Source of the DNA: Haliea sp.
GTDB taxonomy: Bacteria > Pseudomonadota > Gammaproteobacteria > Pseudomonadales > Halieaceae
DNA length: 64,000 bases
Direction of reading: 5' to 3'
NCBI GenBank assembly: GCA_016704305.1
Contig: JADJAL010000004.1
Span: 186,001 to 250,000 of the forward strand
Both the position numbers and the translations under genes were made by a program. This document shows positions 1 to 7,648 of this stretch, one piece after another (the first letter of the stretch is position 1; every line of letters starts with the position of its first letter). A model generated the notes under the pieces. The model was given only the letters and a program-made list of their open reading frames with translations, did not search any database and was not told the origin of the DNA.

Positions 1-51
1 TGCTGTCATCGCTCTCACTCCTGCCTCACCGGCGGTTTTACGCAATTCCAT
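1..51 (-). CDS. Possible 5' end of an unidentified gene running off the left edge
   Basis: On the minus strand an ATG at 49-51 opens a frame that stays open to the window edge and reads MELRKTAGEAGVRAMTA. There is no clear ribosome binding site in front of it and 17 codons are too few to identify a family. It could equally be chance. The bases from 52 to 88 hold nothing I recognise. Confidence 0.15.
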   Translation of the reverse strand, partial: MELRKTAGEAGVRAMTA

Positions 52-88
52 GGGGTTAATGTACACGCCAGCTTACTGGCATCTTGCA

Positions 89-387
89 CTAGTTTGCGGA
101 GTTGCCTGCCGCTTCCTGCCTCAGGCGCGCATTTTCCTGCTGCAATCGTGCATTCTCCGCTTGTGCATCCTGGCGTTGTTGGTGCTGATCGAAGAGATAG
201 CCCCCGGCCGCACCGACAGCGGCGCCGATCGCGGCGCTCTGCCTGCTGGTGCCGAGCACAGCGCCGCCCGAGCGCACCGATGGCACCGGTGCCGGTGCGC
301 TTCCGTCTCGATGGCGCCGCGGAGCACCAGCGAACTGCGACGCGGACGTTTTCGGGCGGGGGGGGGGATTCCGAGGTGTATACGCAT
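89..387 (-). pseudogene. Frameshifted glycine-zipper lipoprotein-like gene
   Basis: The C-terminal reading (positions about 270 down to 89) is AVLGTSRQSAAIGAAVGAAG followed by GYLFDQHQQ and a Gln/Ala/Glu-rich coiled coil ending EAAGNSAN. This is the usual layout of small outer-membrane lipoproteins with a YMGG/Gly-zipper segment. The frame breaks near 270: removing one G restores TGTGAIGALGGAVLGT. Further upstream a run of ten G on the plus strand (358-367) disrupts the expected signal peptide, and a lipobox-like W-C-S is visible only in another frame. The start at 387 (MRIHLGI) is a guess. Either the gene is decaying or the sequence has errors here; the zipper plus coiled coil is the solid part. 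Confidence 0.5.
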
Positions 388-643
388 GTTTATGCTCTCC
401 GTTGGCAACTGCAGCGATGCCGCAGTCTGGCGCGGAATTTAGCAAAGTGCCAGAAGCGTTGTCCAGAAACGCAGCCCAGAAACGCAGCTCCAGAACGCAG
501 GCCAACGGAACATGACGCCGACCGACGGGCCTCCATGCCGACTGCAGTTGCACCCATGTTCCGTGGAGGGAGAAGGGCGACATCCAGGCACCCTGTAACT
601 TAGAATAGTTGCCTGAGCCACGTTTAAATTCCCGGAGTGCAAT
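388..643. other. Intergenic region with a short CCAGAA(A)CGCAG repeat
   Basis: No convincing gene lies between the lipoprotein remnant and the esterase. At 450-503 the motif CCAGAA(A)CG(CAG) occurs four times at 13-14 base spacing (starts near 450, 463, 476 and 490). The last 40 bases should hold the promoter and leader of the downstream esterase, but no clear promoter stands out. Confidence 0.4.
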
Positions 644-1891
644 GTGAGTATCGCAGGTATCTATTTTGCCCTGGCGCTGTTGAGCGTCGCTTGCACCCTC
701 ACCGCCATCGTCCAGGCGCGGCGTGTGTACTGGCTGGTGCCGGTGTATTTTCTCAGTGCATGGTTGTGTGGCGAGTTGGCGCTGGTGCACCTGGTATGGC
801 AGGTCGGCCTGACGGCGCTGCTGGGCTTCTCCGGCGCGCTGTGGGATCCGCTGGCACAGCTCGGGCTGGGATTGTTCGCGCTGTCCTGGTTGGGACTGGT
901 GTATCTGCACTGCCAGTCGATGGATACACCCTTCCACCTGCTTCCTGCGCTGCAGCGCGCGCTGGGCGAGGATTATCGCTCGGATATTCCCGCCGCGCGG
1001 CGCCCACTGCTGCGCGATGACATTCGCACGCGTGAATGGATGCGGCCGTTTCATTTCAAACGCGACGGCGTGCAACAGCACCGGCACATCCCTTACTCCG
1101 ACGGTGGCAAGCGCAACCTGCTCGACATCTACCAGCCGGATGCGCCGCGTGAAGGCGGATTCCCCGTGTTGTTGCAGGTGCACGGCGGCGCCTGGGTTAT
1201 CGGCGAAAAAGAACAGCAGGCCAAGCCGCTGATGTACCACATGGCACAGCGCGGCTGGGTGTGCGTCGCGATCAACTACCGATTGAGCCCGAAGGCGGCG
1301 TTTCCCGCGCATATTGTCGATGTGAAGAAAGCCATCGCGTGGATCAGGGAGCACATAGGGGAATACGGCGGCAACCCGGACTTCATCGCGATAACCGGAG
1401 GCTCCGCCGGCGGCCATCTCTCTGCGCTGGCGGCGCTGACCCCCAATCGCGGCGAGTGGCAGCCCGGTTTTGAAGACGCTGACACCACGGTGCAAGCGGC
1501 GGTGCCCTTCTACGGTGTATACGATTTCCGCGACCGCCATCGTATTCGCCCCGAGATGTCGATGGACGGGTTGCTCAGGGACAGGGTGTTGCAGTGCTCG
1601 CAGCAGGACAATCCGGCGCTGTGGGACTCGGGTTCGCCACTCAGCCATGTCTCGGCCGATGCACCCCCGATGTTCGTGATTCAGGGTACGCACGATTCCC
1701 TGGTGTGGGTGGAGGAAGCGCGGGTGTTCGTCGCCGCATTGCAGGGTGTATCGACGCAACCGGTGGCCTACGCCGAATTGCCCGGCGCGCAGCATGCCTT
1801 TGAGATATTCCACTCGGTCCGTACCGACCACACGGTCAATGCCGTGGGCCATTTCCTTGAGTGGACCCACGCCCAGTGGTTGCGCAAGTAG
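644..1891 (+). CDS. Membrane-anchored alpha/beta hydrolase (esterase/lipase, BD-FAE-like)
   Basis: A 415-residue serine hydrolase with an N-terminal membrane region. Residues about 1-92 hold three hydrophobic segments, and the catalytic alpha/beta hydrolase domain follows from about 145. HGGAW at 180-184 is the oxyanion-hole motif of the hormone-sensitive-lipase/BD-FAE group. GGSAGG at 252-257 carries the nucleophile Ser254. GTHD near residue 346 and AQHAFE near 382 supply the likely acid and His. The start is GTG at 644, with GGAG seven bases upstream. It converges on rsmE with only four bases between the stops. The substrate cannot be read from the sequence; short-chain ester or acylated sugar hydrolysis is typical of the family. 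Confidence 0.8.
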   Translation: MSIAGIYFALALLSVACTLTAIVQARRVYWLVPVYFLSAWLCGELALVHLVWQVGLTALLGFSGALWDPLAQLGLGLFALSWLGLVYLHCQSMDTPFHLLPALQRALGEDYRSDIPAARRPLLRDDIRTREWMRPFHFKRDGVQQHRHIPYSDGGKRNLLDIYQPDAPREGGFPVLLQVHGGAWVIGEKEQQAKPLMYHMAQRGWVCVAINYRLSPKAAFPAHIVDVKKAIAWIREHIGEYGGNPDFIAITGGSAGGHLSALAALTPNRGEWQPGFEDADTTVQAAVPFYGVYDFRDRHRIRPEMSMDGLLRDRVLQCSQQDNPALWDSGSPLSHVSADAPPMFVIQGTHDSLVWVEEARVFVAALQGVSTQPVAYAELPGAQHAFEIFHSVRTDHTVNAVGHFLEWTHAQWLRK

Positions 1892-1895
1892 CGCG

Positions 1896-2648
1896 CTATT
1901 CCGGCCGCATGTCTCCCCAGTAGGCCTGCAGCACGGCGATAGCCGCCAGTGGCGCCGTCTCGGTGCGCAGTACGCGCGGCCCAAGGCGCAATGCCGAGTA
2001 ACCGGCCTGTTCCGCGGCGGTGATCTCTGTCTCGCTCAATCCACCTTCGGGGCCGACCAATAGCGCAACACTCTCCGGTGTCGCGCCTGCCCCGCTCGCC
2101 ACGCTCGCAAAAACCGTGCTTTGTGCCCGGTGGTGCAGGACAAACTTTCGCTCTGCTTCTGTCACGGCCAGCCACTGCTGCAACGGCTGGATCACGTGTA
2201 TGGCAGGCGGGCGATTGCGCCCGCACTGCTCACAAGCGCTGATCGCAATCTGCTGCCAGTGCTGGATTTTTTTTGCGGCGCGCTCCGTGTCCAGTTTCAC
2301 CCCGCAGTGCTCGGTCACCAGTGGCGTCAGCGCGGTAACGCCGAGTTCCGTGGCTTTCTGCACGATCCAGTCCATGCGCTCGCCGCGCGAGACGGCAATG
2401 CCCAGGTGGATGGAAAGCGGCGACTCGCACTCGCGCGGCAGGTGCTCGCCGGTGCGAATCTGGACCTGCTTTTTGTCGATGGCAGTAATCTCGCAAGGGT
2501 ACTCACCGCCGCGCCCATCGAACACCGTCAGGGTGTCTCCCACCCCCAGGCGCAATACCCGTGTCAGATGGTGGCTCGGTTCGGGTTCCAACACGACGGC
2601 TGCGCGGCTGGCGAGCGGCGCTCGGGTGTAGATCCGGGTTGTACGCAT
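1896..2648 (-). CDS. rsmE: 16S rRNA (uracil-1498-N3)-methyltransferase RsmE
   Basis: RsmE methylates N3 of U1498 in helix 44 of 16S rRNA using S-adenosylmethionine. The 250-residue protein matches the family length (E. coli about 243). It has an N-terminal PUA-like domain and a C-terminal SPOUT trefoil knot. Diagnostic segments are QKATELGV at 97-104, LVGPEGG at 197-203 and the knot LRLGPRVLRTETAP at 220-233. It lies 42 bases downstream of metF on the same strand, so it probably ends the methyl-cycle transcription unit. That fits a SAM-consuming enzyme, although rsmE is not usually placed there. Confidence 0.95.
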   Translation of the reverse strand: MRTTRIYTRAPLASRAAVVLEPEPSHHLTRVLRLGVGDTLTVFDGRGGEYPCEITAIDKKQVQIRTGEHLPRECESPLSIHLGIAVSRGERMDWIVQKATELGVTALTPLVTEHCGVKLDTERAAKKIQHWQQIAISACEQCGRNRPPAIHVIQPLQQWLAVTEAERKFVLHHRAQSTVFASVASGAGATPESVALLVGPEGGLSETEITAAEQAGYSALRLGPRVLRTETAPLAAIAVLQAYWGDMRPE

Positions 2649-2690
2649 ACCGTTGCGGCCCGCCTTGCGTGTGGGGCTTGGAACGCGGCG

Positions 2691-3530
2691 CTACAAGCCC
2701 AGGTTGTTGTAGATTTCCCGCGTCGGCTCCACCTGGTTCATGGTGTAAAAGTGGATGCCGGGGGCGCCGCTGTCCAGTAGTGTCTGGCACAATTGCGTGA
2801 CTACTTCTATGCCGAACGTCCTGATGCTGTCCTGGTCGTCGCCAAACGCAGCGATGCGCTGGCAGATCCAGCGCGGAATCTCCGCGCCGCTGTTGCGGGA
2901 AAAGCGCTGCAGGTTGGCGAAGTTGGTGATCGGCATGATGCCGGCGTAAATCGGTTTGTCGATGCCGATCGCCGCGCACTGGTCCAGAAAGTAGAAGTAG
3001 GCTTCCACATTATAGAAATACTGCGTGATCGCGCTGTTGGCGCCCGCGTCAAACTTGGCTTTCAGAAAGCGGATATCGCTGTCATAGCTTTTGGCTTCCG
3101 GATGGGTCTCCGGGTAGGCCGCCACCTCAATCTCGAAATGGTCGCCGCTGCGCGCACGCACAAACTCAACCAGCTCGTTGGCATACACCAGATGCGCCGC
3201 GCCGCCAGTCCCTGAAGGGATATCGCCGCGCAATGCGACCAGGCGCTTGATATTCCTGCTCTGGTACGTCTCGAGCAGGTTCGCGACAGCGTTCTCGTCG
3301 TCACCGCCAAAGCTGAGATGAGGTGCCACATCCATGCCAGCTTCCCTGAGCGACGACACCACGCCAAGCGTGGTGTCGCGCGTGCTGCCGCCAGCGCCAT
3401 AGGTCACCGAGAAGAACTCGGGGCCCAGGGCGTTTAGCGCAGGCGCAACCTCGGCCAGCAACTTGTCGATGCCGGCCTCGGTCTTGGGTGGAAAGAACTC
3501 GCAGCTGATGCGCGGTTTTTGCGCAGCCAT
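2691..3530 (-). CDS. metF: 5,10-methylenetetrahydrofolate reductase
   Basis: MetF is a cytosolic flavoprotein that reduces methylene-THF to 5-methyl-THF, the methyl donor for methionine synthesis. The 279-residue protein begins with the family signature CEFFPPKT at 10-17. It also carries SVTYGAGGSTRD, LVALRGDIP and QYFYN, the folate/FAD barrel motifs. Its start lies nine bases after the ahcY stop, so the two genes are almost certainly co-transcribed, the common ahcY-metF arrangement in Proteobacteria. It is probably controlled together with ahcY and metK by the SahR-like regulator encoded upstream. Confidence 0.97.
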   Translation of the reverse strand: MAAQKPRISCEFFPPKTEAGIDKLLAEVAPALNALGPEFFSVTYGAGGSTRDTTLGVVSSLREAGMDVAPHLSFGGDDENAVANLLETYQSRNIKRLVALRGDIPSGTGGAAHLVYANELVEFVRARSGDHFEIEVAAYPETHPEAKSYDSDIRFLKAKFDAGANSAITQYFYNVEAYFYFLDQCAAIGIDKPIYAGIMPITNFANLQRFSRNSGAEIPRWICQRIAAFGDDQDSIRTFGIEVVTQLCQTLLDSGAPGIHFYTMNQVEPTREIYNNLGL

Positions 3531-3539
3531 ACCAGCCCC

Positions 3540-4931
3540 TTAGTACTTGTAGCTGTCGGGCTTGTAGGGGCCGTCCGGGCTGACCTTGATGTAGTCGGCC
3601 TGTTCCGGCGTGAGGCGTGTCAGCACCGCACCAAAGCCGCCGATCATGTGCGCGGCGACTTCCTCGTCCAGCTTCTTCGGCAGGACTTCGACCGACAGGG
3701 CCGATGGCTTCATATTGGGCTCCAGATCGGCGAACTTGCGCTCATACAGGTAGATCTGCGCCAGCACCTGGTTGGCGAATGAACCGTCCATGATGCGCGA
3801 CGGGTGGCCGGTAGCGTTGCCCAGGTTCACCAGGCGGCCTTCGGACAACAGGATCAGGTAGTCGTTGGCTGCCTTGTCGCGGTAGACCTTGTGCACCTGC
3901 GGCTTGACCTCTTCCCACTCCCAGCTGCGGCGCATGAATGCGGTATCGATCTCGTTGTCGAAATGGCCGATGTTGCAGACCACGGCGTTCGGCTTCAGCG
4001 CCTTCAGCATGTTGGAATCGCACACCTTGTAATTGCCGGTTGAAGTAACGACCAGGTCGGTGTTCGCCAACAGATCGCGATTGATGCACGCTTCGGTGCC
4101 ATCATTAACGCCATCAATGAATGGCGACACGACTTCGTAACCGTCCATGCAGGCCTGCATCGCGCAGATCGGATCGATCTCGGAGATTTTTACGATCATG
4201 CCTTCCTGGCGCAGCGACTGTGCGGAACCCTTGCCCACGTCACCGTAGCCGATAACCAGCGCCTTTTTGCCGGCCATCAGGTGATCGGTACCGCGCTTGA
4301 TCGCATCGTTCAAGCTGTGGCGACAGCCGTATTTGTTGTCGTTCTTGGACTTGGTGATCGAATCATTGACGTTGATCGCCGGTACCCTCAGCGTTCCGTG
4401 CTCCAGCATCTCCAGCAGTCGGTGCACGCCGGTGGTGGTCTCTTCGGTGATGCCGTGGACCTTGTCCAGCATCGCGGGGTATTTGTCGTGCAGCATCGAG
4501 GTCAGGTCGCCGCCGTCATCCAGCACCATATTGGCGTCCCAGGGCACGCCGTCCTTCAAAATGGTCTGCTCCAGGCACCAGTCGTACTCTTCTTCCGTCT
4601 CGCCTTTCCACGCATACACGGGGATACCGGCGGCAGCGATGGCGGCCGCGGCGTGATCCTGCGTGGAGAAGATGTTGCAGGAGGACCAGCGCACTTCGGC
4701 GCCGAGCTGCACCAGGGTCTCAATCAATACGCCGGTCTGGATGGTCATATGGATACAGCCGAGGATCTTCGCGCCTTTGAGTGGCTTACTGGCGGAGTAC
4801 TTGGCGCGCATCGCCATCAATGCCGGCATTTCGCTTTCCGCGATCTCCAGTTCGCGACGGCCCCACTGGGCCAGGGAGATATCGGCGACTTTGTAGTCTG
4901 CGTTCTGCTGTACTTTTTCTGCTGTGTTCAT
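3540..4931 (-). CDS. ahcY: Adenosylhomocysteinase
   Basis: AhcY hydrolyses S-adenosylhomocysteine to adenosine and homocysteine, removing the product inhibitor of SAM-dependent methyltransferases. The 463-residue protein shows SSCNIFSTQDHAAAA, DDGGDLT, the NAD-binding GYGDVGKGS at 228-236, and the C-terminal signature ending PDSYKY. It is full length. Together with metF, metK and the sahR-like gene it forms a methyl-cycle cluster, all on the minus strand. The gap to metK is filled by a nested inverted repeat that may act as a terminator, so ahcY-metF may have their own promoter just upstream of 4931. Confidence 0.98.
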   Translation of the reverse strand: MNTAEKVQQNADYKVADISLAQWGRRELEIAESEMPALMAMRAKYSASKPLKGAKILGCIHMTIQTGVLIETLVQLGAEVRWSSCNIFSTQDHAAAAIAAAGIPVYAWKGETEEEYDWCLEQTILKDGVPWDANMVLDDGGDLTSMLHDKYPAMLDKVHGITEETTTGVHRLLEMLEHGTLRVPAINVNDSITKSKNDNKYGCRHSLNDAIKRGTDHLMAGKKALVIGYGDVGKGSAQSLRQEGMIVKISEIDPICAMQACMDGYEVVSPFIDGVNDGTEACINRDLLANTDLVVTSTGNYKVCDSNMLKALKPNAVVCNIGHFDNEIDTAFMRRSWEWEEVKPQVHKVYRDKAANDYLILLSEGRLVNLGNATGHPSRIMDGSFANQVLAQIYLYERKFADLEPNMKPSALSVEVLPKKLDEEVAAHMIGGFGAVLTRLTPEQADYIKVSPDGPYKPDSYKY

Positions 4932-5011
4932 CGTTGTGTCCTCTGGGCTGTGGCCCTGTGGTTTTGACTGCTGTTAACTCTGGATTCTATATACGTATCT
5001 GGCACGTACCC
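4932..5011 (-). promoter_or_regulatory. Leader/promoter region of ahcY-metF
   Basis: This is the stretch between the inverted-repeat element and the ahcY start. It contains an A/T-rich segment (4985-4998) with the palindrome ATACGTAT inside TATATACGTATCTGG. This could be part of a promoter or an operator for the SahR-like regulator, but it does not clearly match the palindrome upstream of sahR. I saw no convincing SAH-riboswitch core, which was the other expected element here. Confidence 0.25.
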
Positions 5012-5210
5012 GGCTCTGTCCCTGCAGATCAGGGAGCAGCCAGGGCGCCCGGCCTGCGGCTGCCTCGCTGCGGCTGGATTTCGGGGGCCGCCTCGACGCG
5101 CGTCCCTGCGCGACGAGGCTTTCCGGGCCATCCATGGCCCTCCAACCCCCGAAATCCAGCCTCCGCTCGGCGGGCTTTATGTCTGTTCCCTGATCTGCAG
5201 GAACAGAGCC
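5012..5210. repeat. Nested inverted-repeat element with CATCCATG core
   Basis: Two inverted repeats are nested. The outer arms are 5012-5039 and 5183-5210 (28 bp, two mismatches). The inner arms are 5072-5087 and 5146-5161 (16 bp, perfect: GGCTGGATTTCGGGGG and its complement). Between the inner arms lie two small hairpins: a GCCTCG..CGCG/CGCG..CGAGGC one around TCCCTG, and GGGCCAT-CC-ATGGCCC at about 5127-5140. The second core recurs inside the unrelated arms at 39364-39476. The element fills the metK-ahcY gap and could end metK transcription. Confidence 0.75.
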
Positions 5211-5240
5211 TCCACCGGGCGATGATTTACTCTCATCTAC

Positions 5241-6398
5241 CTAGCGAGCAGCCTTCTTCAGCACCTTCGCCTTGTCCGTCTTCTCCCAAGTGAAATCCTT
5301 GTCCTCACGCCCGAAGTGCCCATAAGCCGCCGTCTTTTGATAGATCGGGCGCTTCAGGTTCAGCATCGCGATCAGGCCCTTGGGACGCAGGTCGAAGTGC
5401 TCGCGCACCAGTTCAACGATGACGTCATCAGACACCTTGCCCGTGCCAAACGTCTCGATGGAGATCGAGGTCGGCTCGGCCACGCCAATCGCGTAGGAGA
5501 CCTGGATCTCGCAGCGATCCGCGAGGCCGGCAGCGACAATGTTCTTCGCCACATAGCGCCCGGCATAAGCGGCCGAACGGTCAACCTTGGACGGGTCCTT
5601 GCCGGAGAACGCACCGCCGCCGTGGCGCGCCATGCCGCCGTACGTGTCCACGATGATCTTGCGTCCGGTCAGGCCGCAGTCGCCCACGGGGCCGCCAATG
5701 ATGAACTGCCCGGTGGGGTTGATGTGGTACTTGGTGCCCTTGTGCAACCATTCAGCGGGCAGCACATCCTTGATCACGTGCTTCAGGATTTGCTTGTGAA
5801 TCTCTTTCTGGCTGACTTTCTCGCTGTGCTGGGTGGACAACACCACCGCGTCCACGGCGACTGGTTTGCCGTTTTCGTAGCGCAGGGTCACCTGGCTTTT
5901 GGCGTCGGGGCGCAACCAGGGGAGCGTGCCGTTCTTGCGCAGTTGCGCCTGGCGCTCCACCAGTCGGTGCGAGTAGTAGATCGGCGCGGGCATCAGCACA
6001 TCGGTTTCGTTGGTGGCGTAGCCAAACATCAGGCCCTGGTCACCGGCGCCCTGCTCGTGGTCCTTGCTCTCATCCACGCCCATGGCGATATCCGGCGACT
6101 GCTTGCCGATGGCGTTGATGACCGCGCAGGACGCGCCGTCAAAGCCCACGTCGGAGCTGTCGTAGCCGATATCAAGGATGGTCTTGCGAATGGTCTCCTC
6201 AAGATCCATGTGGGCCGTCGTGGTGACTTCGCCGGCGACGATGGCCATGCCGGTTTTTACCAGGGTCTCGACGGCGACGCGCGCGTTCTTGTCCCTTTTC
6301 AACAGGTAGTCCAGCACCGCATCGGAGATCTGGTCGGCCATTTTGTCGGGGTGCCCTTCGGACACGGATTCGGAGGTGAAGATCTTGTACTCGCTCAT
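5241..6398 (-). CDS. metK: S-adenosylmethionine synthetase
   Basis: MetK condenses ATP and methionine to form S-adenosylmethionine. The 385-residue sequence is canonical: FTSESVSEGHPDK at 7-19, GAGDQGLMFGYA, and GGGAFSGKDPSKVDRSAAYA near residue 260. The stop is followed by the nested inverted repeat, which may terminate transcription. The start lies 27 bases downstream of the sahR-like regulator on the same strand, so regulator and metK are probably one transcript read from the operator-containing promoter near 7480. Confidence 0.98.
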   Translation of the reverse strand: MSEYKIFTSESVSEGHPDKMADQISDAVLDYLLKRDKNARVAVETLVKTGMAIVAGEVTTTAHMDLEETIRKTILDIGYDSSDVGFDGASCAVINAIGKQSPDIAMGVDESKDHEQGAGDQGLMFGYATNETDVLMPAPIYYSHRLVERQAQLRKNGTLPWLRPDAKSQVTLRYENGKPVAVDAVVLSTQHSEKVSQKEIHKQILKHVIKDVLPAEWLHKGTKYHINPTGQFIIGGPVGDCGLTGRKIIVDTYGGMARHGGGAFSGKDPSKVDRSAAYAGRYVAKNIVAAGLADRCEIQVSYAIGVAEPTSISIETFGTGKVSDDVIVELVREHFDLRPKGLIAMLNLKRPIYQKTAAYGHFGREDKDFTWEKTDKAKVLKKAAR

Positions 6399-6425
6399 AG
6401 CTTTATCCTTATCACTGAAAAATAA

Positions 6426-7448
6426 TCAGGCGGGGCCAAACAGCCTTACCTGCACTTGAAAACCGTTGCGTTGCGCCAGATACACACTGGCAATTTCCTG
6501 CAGTCCCGCCGCCTGCGCCCATTCGGCCAGCGCCTGGGGATCGAAACCCAACCACAGGTCACCGCAATTTTCCCGCGCCCAGCCCTGGTCGTGGTGGCAC
6601 AGGTCGGTAACCAGCACCACACCGCTCGGCGCGAGCAGTGCGGCGACATCCTTAAGCACGTCCCCCGGTGCCGGGGTGTGGTGCAATACCATATTGATGA
6701 CGACACAATCGGCTCGCAGCGCCCGCAATTGCGGACTGCGAGTATCGCCGAGAATAAAGTCGACAGTATGAACCCCGGCGGCGGCGGCCTTTTCGCGCGC
6801 CTGCTGCAGCATGCCGGGTGCGTTGTCCAGCGCGACGACGCGCTCAAACTTCGAGGCGAGTTCCAGCAGGAAGGAACCGTCCCCGGGCCCAACTTCCAGC
6901 ACGGTGTGGCGACGCTCCAAAGGCGCATCCGCCAGCACCTGCGCCACCACGTCGGCGTATTGCTCATAGCTGGCGATCAAATCCCGCTGCTGCTGGAACT
7001 TGTGCGCGTTGAGGCGGAAAAAATTGCCGGAATTCTCCTCCCGCTGCCGGTGCAGGGCCGCGAGCCGGTGCTGGATCTCCTCCGGCAGTTCCAGCTCATC
7101 CACCGTGGCGAAAATACTGTGCTGCAACGCCTCCAGATCGGGGTGCTGCCCCAGTTCGCTGCGGCGGTAAAAAATCGTGTTGGCCTCGCGTCGTGCGGCT
7201 ACCAGGCCGGCATTGGCCAGCACTTTAAGGTGGTGGCTGAGCGCGGGCTGGCGGATATTGAAGATGGCGCAGAGTTCGGACACGCCGAACGAATCATTGC
7301 GCAATACACGCAGCACCAACAGGCGCAGGGTGTCGGCGCTGGCTTTGCACAAATTGGTGAGCGCTGCCAGCCGCACATCGGGTTGCGGCTGGTCCGGCAT
7401 CGGCCCCGCGCTGGTGGCGGTCGTCGTGGCTGTCATTGATGAAGGCAT
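6426..7448 (-). CDS. sahR: ArsR-family regulator fused to a SAM methyltransferase domain (SahR-like)
   Basis: The 340-residue protein has an N-terminal winged helix of ArsR type (about 25-100, with SVSELC-like and NIRQPALSHHLKVL recognition-helix segments). A class I methyltransferase domain follows (motif I VLEVGPGDGS at 183-192, then LGDTRSP and MVLHHTPAPGDVLKD). ArsR proteins with this fusion next to ahcY/metK/metF are known as SahR, regulators of the methyl cycle that respond to S-adenosylhomocysteine. Here the neighbours are metK, ahcY and metF, which supports that role. The start at 7448 has no good ribosome site; an in-frame ATG at 7436 is an alternative. The palindrome at 7481-7496 is the likely operator. 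Confidence 0.82.
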   Translation of the reverse strand: MPSSMTATTTATSAGPMPDQPQPDVRLAALTNLCKASADTLRLLVLRVLRNDSFGVSELCAIFNIRQPALSHHLKVLANAGLVAARREANTIFYRRSELGQHPDLEALQHSIFATVDELELPEEIQHRLAALHRQREENSGNFFRLNAHKFQQQRDLIASYEQYADVVAQVLADAPLERRHTVLEVGPGDGSFLLELASKFERVVALDNAPGMLQQAREKAAAAGVHTVDFILGDTRSPQLRALRADCVVINMVLHHTPAPGDVLKDVAALLAPSGVVLVTDLCHHDQGWARENCGDLWLGFDPQALAEWAQAAGLQEIASVYLAQRNGFQVQVRLFGPA

Positions 7449-7480
7449 GGCCGCGGAGTCTAGCAGGCTCCAAGTCCTAT

Positions 7481-7496
7481 ATCAAAATATTTCGAT
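7481..7496. promoter_or_regulatory. Imperfect palindrome, candidate SahR operator
   Basis: ATCAAAATATTTCGAT is a 16-bp inverted repeat with 7 of 8 positions matching between arms. It lies in the divergent sahR/tkt intergenic region, 33 bases upstream of the sahR start. ArsR-type dimers bind palindromes of this kind, and the A/T-rich centre contrasts with the GC-rich surroundings. Its position suits autoregulation of sahR-metK. Whether it also affects tkt is not known. Confidence 0.5.
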
Positions 7497-7648
7497 GGAT
7501 GATTGCGAACACTGTCACAGCAGTGGAATCAGGGGTTGAATTCAGGCTTTGGGGTCAAATTACCGCCGATTTGTTTGCCGTCAGCCCGCGCTTACGCGAA
7601 AATGGCCGCCCATTTCGACCCCACCCGATTTCCGCCCTGGAGAACCCG
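7497..7648 (+). promoter_or_regulatory. Leader region of tkt
   Basis: About 150 bases separate the palindrome from the tkt start, with no gene inside. Two near-direct repeats, GGGGTTGAATT and GGGGTCAAATT, start at about 7533 and 7552. CTGGAG at 7637-7642 is the ribosome binding site for the ATG at 7649. I could not place a promoter with confidence. Confidence 0.3.

Noticed and set aside
89..1984. 631-codon minus-strand open frame spanning the esterase and rsmE end
   Set aside because: It is the antisense of the esterase gene; only its last ~60 codons (Gly-zipper and coiled coil) have family-like sequence.
4932..5011. SAH riboswitch before ahcY
   Set aside because: The conserved core sequences of that riboswitch were not found in the leader.
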